This document shows positions 60,333 to 64,000 of a stretch of 64,000 bases of DNA, piece after piece. Below the pieces are notes generated by a model. The model worked only from the letters and a program-made list of their open reading frames with translations, did no database searches and had not been told where the DNA came from. The stretch is from Alicyclobacillus tolerans (GTDB lineage Bacteria > Bacillota > Bacilli > Alicyclobacillales > Alicyclobacillaceae): the NCBI RefSeq assembly GCF_021739485.1, contig NZ_JAJFNK010000006.1, positions 62,001-126,000 on the forward strand. The letters are read 5' to 3'. Numbering within the stretch: the first letter of the stretch is position 1; each line of letters opens with the position of its first letter. The position numbers and the translations under genes are program-made.

Positions 60333-60800
60333 TTATACGTACACGTTTCCGCCGCCAATGTTCAGTACGTTTTCGGCTCCGAGGATGTGGCGTGCAATGG
60401 TCATTGCTTCCCAGTTTCTACCATGATACGACGTGACCAGCCTCTCGAGGATCTTGACTTGAAACCCCGCATCGAGCATTGAAAACATGGTTGCAAGAAC
60501 CGCGCCTTCGGTGTCCACGCCAGTAATGTGGACCTCTTCGATTTGCTTGTCCGCCAACACTTTTCTGGTGTCCTCGGTATACGCTGAGTAGGTGGATTTT
60601 TTCACCACAACAGCTTTGGGATGAGATACCAGCAACGTTTCTTCATCGGGCATCTCGTCGTAAATCCACCGCGTCAAAACGATGGCATCGTACTCGCCGC
60701 CGTGTTCGTCTAAATACTGTTGACACAGCGGAGCGATGTAGTCCAGTGTATTTCGCAGGAAATCATCCTGCACGTCCAAGACGATTAAAGCCTTTTTCAT
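60333..60800 (-). CDS. Isochorismatase-like hydrolase lacking the catalytic cysteine
   Basis: 155 residues starting MKKALIVLDVQDDFLRN, with the family aspartate in LDVQDDF and the lysine in VVKKSTYSAY. At the position of the nucleophilic cysteine (family pattern GxxTdxCVxaT) the sequence is GVDTEGAVLAT, with alanine. Nicotinamidase or cysteine hydrolase chemistry is therefore unlikely. It could be a binding protein or use another mechanism. AAGGG lies ten bases before the ATG. Confidence 0.82.
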   Translation of the reverse strand: MKKALIVLDVQDDFLRNTLDYIAPLCQQYLDEHGGEYDAIVLTRWIYDEMPDEETLLVSHPKAVVVKKSTYSAYTEDTRKVLADKQIEEVHITGVDTEGAVLATMFSMLDAGFQVKILERLVTSYHGRNWEAMTIARHILGAENVLNIGGGNVYV

Positions 60801-61248
60801 GACGTCACAACCCTTCGCTACATTCCATTTCACAATGTACCATGCACCAAATGCCTTTGGAAAGTGCCGTTCCCTCGTGTCACGAATTTATCATAAAGTA
60901 TATCACTGAAACACCTGATTATTGAGATGTTTTAAAAATCTTTAACGTGCCAATACTGTCCAGTGAGCTTCTCTTTGAAGGCGAAGTCTGCTAAAATAAT
61001 TACAATACCCGCACTGTCTCGAAACCAGCCGACATCAGAAGGGCACTTCAAAGAAAACTGCCGCGACACTTTCCTTAAGGCTAAGCAGGCGATTGAGGGT
61101 CAACATTCGGTGCATTTTCAAATTCAGTTCCGAAAGCTGAATGAACACCGGCCTGATTCGGGTCACAGGGTCGAGATCACGCTGCCGACTGCGTGAGAAC
61201 TTCTTGCCAGCACAAGCCGCACCTTTGTTCCATGAGGAGGGGTTTGCG
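60801..61248. other. Intergenic region without a confident gene
   Basis: About 450 bases between divergent genes. It begins AT-rich. A plus-strand frame at 60963-61196 (77 residues, GTG start, SFSLKAKSAKIITIP) has plausible codon use but no ribosome binding site. TAAAAT near 61000 could be a -10 for the downstream gene, without a matching -35. Confidence 0.35.
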
Positions 61249-61731
61249 ATGATTGCCAAAGAAGAAATCTTGCTGTTGAAAACAAAGATCCTGCCTGCAG
61301 GGGCAGATGTGATTTTGGATTTTCTCGCTAGTCGCCATGACCAAGTTGAGTTGACTCACATTGTGCTGGAGAATGTTCCATTGTTAATTATCGGTCGGCA
61401 CGGAATGATTGCCCGAGTTCCTGTCAATGGAACCTTGAAAAAGGTTAGTCAGCTGCAGGAAATCATGGACTTGCTGAACGGGTTCTTCCAAAAGCAAGAG
61501 AAATTGTACTTGTTTGTAAACCTTCCAGACCTGCCTTTGCCCCAAGAAGTGACGAGAGTCCTCGAAGAGGTGCAGGAACGAGCTGCCCGCAAGGACCAAC
61601 TTCGAAGAATCATTGACCAGGCTCTTGAGACGGGAGACCGCGAAACTTTTTACGAGGCGTCGGGAGAGTTAAAGCGAATGCTCGCTGTTGAATCTATGGA
61701 TGCGTCAAAAAACAAACACCAGCGGTTCTAG
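61249..61731 (+). CDS. IDEAL-domain-like protein
   Basis: 160 residues starting MIAKEEILLLKTKILPAGAD six bases after GGAGGGG. The first 100 residues are an alpha/beta domain of unknown type. The C-terminus contains LRRIIDQALETGDRETFYEA followed by SGELKRML, which fits the IDEAL domain seen at the end of Bacillus YpiB and ComK-related proteins. The longer upstream frame is not supported. Function is unknown. Confidence 0.65.
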   Translation: MIAKEEILLLKTKILPAGADVILDFLASRHDQVELTHIVLENVPLLIIGRHGMIARVPVNGTLKKVSQLQEIMDLLNGFFQKQEKLYLFVNLPDLPLPQEVTRVLEEVQERAARKDQLRRIIDQALETGDRETFYEASGELKRMLAVESMDASKNKHQRF

Positions 61732-61805
61732 TTCGCCGATAATTGCAGGGATTCCCTTTGGAGAATGTGCAACCTGCTGATACGGGAGTAGATTGGAGTT
61801 TCGTC

Positions 61806-62078
61806 ATGAGCGATTCATTTTTACTGTACGATGAGACGGAAGAAACGAAAACGCGTTACGTAGGGTTTGTCGGGAATCACGACCGGTACGACCTAGCGAT
61901 TGTGACCACGGCTCATTTTTACGGCAAGAAACTCGTGTGTGTCATTCAGTCGGGCAGAACGGCAATTCTCGGTCGAGAAGATGCGGAAAACGTCGGCTAC
62001 CTCATGGATGCGTTTAATATTTCCGATCATGAGGACGCAGCAGAGTTTTCCGAGTTTCTGACGCAAAACCTTTACTAA
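61806..62078 (+). CDS. DUF3055 family protein
   Basis: 90 residues starting MSDSFLLYDETEETKTRYVG, with TGGAG seven bases before. DLAIVTTAHFYGKKLVCVIQ and GREDAENVGYLMDAF follow the DUF3055 pattern of Bacillus genomes (SERFFLYDDT start, YGK and GPDDLEEPGYL-like motifs). Soluble, function unknown. It may be co-transcribed with the preceding gene. Confidence 0.75.
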   Translation: MSDSFLLYDETEETKTRYVGFVGNHDRYDLAIVTTAHFYGKKLVCVIQSGRTAILGREDAENVGYLMDAFNISDHEDAAEFSEFLTQNLY

Positions 62079-62127
62079 GCGGAGGCATCCCCGGAGCTCC
62101 TTCGCCTTGTATCCCTAGGCAAACATT

Positions 62128-62162
62128 CGGCGCACCTGAGGACCCACGTCCAAGGTGCGCCG
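62128..62162. terminator. Hairpin between convergent genes
   Basis: CGGCGCACCT and AGGTGCGCCG form a perfect ten-pair stem with a 15-base loop between the stops at 62078 and 62167. T-runs are weak (TCGTTTAC on the plus strand). Confidence 0.55.
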
Positions 62163-62166
62163 TCGT

Positions 62167-62658
62167 TTACTCGAAGCCTTCCGTTGACTCGGATTCGAAA
62201 TTGACCTTCTGAATTTCCAGCATATCCATGTGCTGCTCTGCGAAGACTTCGGACACTCTTTGGTATTCGAGGTCGTCGAGGACCTCAAGGGTGAGCTCCG
62301 GTGCCTCCCCTTCAATTCGGAACAACACGACGTTTGGTTTCGCTGCATCTCGCTCGTAGTACGCGCCGTAGCGAATTTTGCCTTCAACAAAATAGCTTCC
62401 GAGAACATACCGAACCGGTTCTTGCCCTTCCTCTTGAACCTGTACGAAAAAAATGTTTTCAATGGTGTCCAAAACCTGGTTCGTAAACGTTTCCCCAGGA
62501 TAATCCAGGACCAGGACATCGTCCCCGTCTTGTTTGAGCAAAAACAAGAATTTCGCATTGTCTCTGGCAAACGACATCAAAAACAGGTGCGCATTTTCGT
62601 ATACGAACGCGTACTGTTCCGCTTGCGGAAACTCAAGTTTTGGATTTGGCGCAGACAC
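62167..62658 (-). CDS. DUF1292-like protein, 163 residues
   Basis: Soluble acidic protein. The second half (VRYVLGSYFVEGKIRYGAYY, then NVVLFRIEGEAPELTLEVLD) resembles the DUF1292/YrzB beta-rich domain, preceded by a first copy-like stretch (KFLFLLKQDGDDVLVLDYP). Acidic C-terminus ESESTEGFE. Function is unknown. A true DUF1292 gene lies at 63725. Confidence 0.65.
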   Translation of the reverse strand: MSAPNPKLEFPQAEQYAFVYENAHLFLMSFARDNAKFLFLLKQDGDDVLVLDYPGETFTNQVLDTIENIFFVQVQEEGQEPVRYVLGSYFVEGKIRYGAYYERDAAKPNVVLFRIEGEAPELTLEVLDDLEYQRVSEVFAEQHMDMLEIQKVNFESESTEGFE

Positions 62659-62720
62659 AGCCCGCGCACCTCCTCATAGAAAGGCGGCAAGAAATTCATC
62701 TCGCCGCCCCCCGTTTCGCT

Positions 62721-62852
62721 TTAGCTTTCCCAATCCTCAACTTCTTTGGCCAGTGCCCGGTCAAAGTTTTCCTTTGTTTCGGATGCACACACCCTGAGCA
62801 TGAGAAGCGTAAAAATAGCTGCAACAGCCATACCTATGAGTCCATTCGTCAA
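62721..62852 (-). CDS. Small single-pass membrane protein, 43 residues
   Basis: TTG start nine bases after AAAGGGGG: MTNGLIGMAVAAIFTLLMLR then VCASETKENFDRALAKEVED and WES. One hydrophobic helix and a charged amphipathic tail. Precedes the 62167 gene on the same strand by about 60 bases. Short enough to be missed by automatic calling. Confidence 0.6.
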   Translation of the reverse strand: MTNGLIGMAVAAIFTLLMLRVCASETKENFDRALAKEVEDWES

Positions 62853-63008
62853 GGCTATGTACCCCCTTTCGCGAAATAGACTACATCACTAGCTTAAAAA
62901 TCATTCACCTATTGGTCAATAGTACGTGTGGTGCATTTCTTTGAGCAATTCCCTAATTCACAGTATAATATAAGCGACTGAGATTTTGTATGAAAGGGGA
63001 TTTGCGCG

Positions 63009-63203
63009 GTGAAAAACCTCCGTTACTTTCTATTCGCGGCGTTGTTCGCGTTTGTCATCATCGGTTTAATCACCAGGTCTTACGCTCTTCTGGCCGCTTT
63101 TATCGTCGTAGCCATTGTACTTGGCGTCATTGCAGACAAGTTGGAGAGTGCACCGACTGAACCCTTCAAACAGAATAACCAATTGCACCACCGACATCAC
63201 TAG
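63009..63203 (+). CDS. Small two-helix membrane protein, 64 residues
   Basis: GTG start nine bases after AAGGGG. Two hydrophobic helices (about 5-21 and 25-43; YFLFAALFAFVIIGLI and ALLAAFIVVAIVLGVIA) and a polar tail ending QLHHRHH. It precedes the YlbF-family gene by 36 bases and is probably co-transcribed. No family recognised. Confidence 0.65.
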   Translation: MKNLRYFLFAALFAFVIIGLITRSYALLAAFIVVAIVLGVIADKLESAPTEPFKQNNQLHHRHH

Positions 63204-63239
63204 AGTACAGCAAACGGCAAACCAACGCAGGAGGACATC

Positions 63240-63608
63240 ATGGTCGATCGCAATGAACTTTGGGTTGAGGCAGAAGAACTCGCGGACCTGTTAATTCAAT
63301 CTCCCGAACTGGTGTCATTTCGGGAAGCAGAACGCAAGATGAAGGAAAACGAATCCGCTCTACAGATGATTCAGGAGTTAAGGGAACTTCAAGAACAAAT
63401 CGGCGAGTTTCAAAGTCGCAACGTCCCCAGACCGTATTACCAGCATTTAGAACAGAAGTCTGAATTACTGCTTGAGAAATTGGACAATATAGAGGAAGTG
63501 CGGAATTTTCAGGAGTCCCAGCAAGCGGTTAACCAGCTATTGAAAGACGTAACCGATCGATTGTCTCACGCGGTAATGACGCGGTTGAGCACACCGGACG
63601 AACCGTGA
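63240..63608 (+). CDS. YlbF/YmcA-family regulator
   Basis: 122-residue helical protein with AEELADLLIQSPELVSFREA and EELRELQEQ-type helices, as in the YlbF/YmcA (RicF/RicA) family. In B. subtilis these form the Y-complex that guides RNase Y maturation of mRNAs and promotes sporulation, competence and biofilm. Which paralogue this is cannot be decided; no miaB or kre gene is in view. AGGAGG lies seven bases before the ATG. Confidence 0.82.
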   Translation: MVDRNELWVEAEELADLLIQSPELVSFREAERKMKENESALQMIQELRELQEQIGEFQSRNVPRPYYQHLEQKSELLLEKLDNIEEVRNFQESQQAVNQLLKDVTDRLSHAVMTRLSTPDEP

Positions 63609-63724
63609 GGCGACGATTGCGACAGCGCCGGTGGCCTGTTCCCCAAAGGCGTTTGACGCCGCTAAGTTCCACATGGTATGCTTGACCAGTTAGTTTCCCC
63701 GGTACGGGAGAGAGAAGGGTTTCC

Positions 63725-64000
63725 GTGGCAGACCAGCACAATCACGACCATGATCACGAGCATGAACTCGAAGATGACCTGATTGTACTCGAAGATGAAG
63801 ATGGCAAGGAACACAACTTTGTCCTCGGCGAAGTCATTAATGTAGAAGGCCAAGACTATGCAATTTTGCTGCCAGTCGACGATGAACTGGAAGAAGGCGT
63901 GATTTTCCGCATTGACGGTGAGGAAGGAGACCAAATGATCCTTGCCGAAATCGAAGAGGACGCCGAATGGGAAAAAGTCGTCAATGCGTACAACGAGCAA
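63725..64000 (+). CDS. DUF1292 (YrzB-like) protein, 3' end cut by window edge
   Basis: GTG start after AGAAGGG: a His, Asp and Glu-rich head (QHNHDHDHEHELEDD) followed by the DUF1292 core NFVLGEVINVEGQDYAILLP and LEEGVIFRIDGEEG. In B. subtilis yrzB lies beside yrzL and yrrK near alaS. The His-rich head could bind metal. At least 92 residues; the stop is outside the window. Confidence 0.85.
   Translation, partial: MADQHNHDHDHEHELEDDLIVLEDEDGKEHNFVLGEVINVEGQDYAILLPVDDELEEGVIFRIDGEEGDQMILAEIEEDAEWEKVVNAYNEQ

Noticed and set aside
63662-64000. Minus-strand frame at the right edge
   Set aside because: It is the antisense shadow of the DUF1292 gene, which has a start signal and family motifs.

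Overview
The window reads as chromosome of an endospore-forming, meso-diaminopimelate, bacillithiol-making member of the Bacilli, with moderately high GC and an Alicyclobacillus-like gene order. The evidence is sigE, sigG, spoIIGA, spoVD, spoVE, an rsfA-type regulator, a Ger(x)C lipoprotein, bshC, a PyrR attenuator and a CtsR operator on clpP. TTG and GTG starts are frequent and several essential genes appear to use them. The genus is an inference.

Layout: 1-8300 (minus strand) holds pyrB (cut by the window edge), pyrR with promoter and attenuator, an RluD-type pseudouridine synthase, lspA, a DksA-like gene, divIVA, ylmH, ylmG, ylmE, ylmD and ylmC. Compared with Bacillus subtilis, ileS and sepF are absent from their usual places. 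8400-11250 is sigG, sigE and spoIIGA. 11604-41918 is the division and cell wall (dcw) cluster, read from high to low coordinates: mraZ, rsmH, ftsL, pbpB, spoVD, murE, mraY, murD, spoVE, murG, murB, murA, divIB, ylxW, ylxX, sbp, ftsA, ftsZ.

The main discovery is inside that cluster. murA is cut in two by a 9.2-kb element (about 18203-27409). Its first 93 codons lie at 27407-27685 and the remaining 324 at 17228-18202. Joining the halves at a shared TCC gives a 417-residue MurA with Lys22 and Cys116 in the expected places. A large serine recombinase ends about a dozen bases from one junction. The arrangement matches skin-type intervening elements of spore formers, but in a peptidoglycan precursor gene. 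The cargo is a giant two-part P-type cation ATPase (1530 residues) with a train of small membrane proteins, several repeat arrays and a PhoP-box-like triple repeat just upstream of the ATPase.

Beyond mraZ come bshC, a four-gene biotin-dependent acyl-CoA carboxylase and enoyl-CoA hydratase operon (B. subtilis yng type, leucine or branched acyl-CoA breakdown), an SDR reductase, an orphan germination lipoprotein, ylbP and an rsfA-family gene. Next are thiI with its cysteine desulfurase, a GapB-type glyceraldehyde-3-phosphate dehydrogenase, a MidA-like methyltransferase and clpP. The right end has many small regulatory or hypothetical genes (isochorismatase-like protein without its cysteine, IDEAL-domain-like protein, DUF3055, DUF1292, YlbF/YmcA family) and the start of a second DUF1292 gene cut by the window edge. 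No rRNA, tRNA or CRISPR array was recognised.
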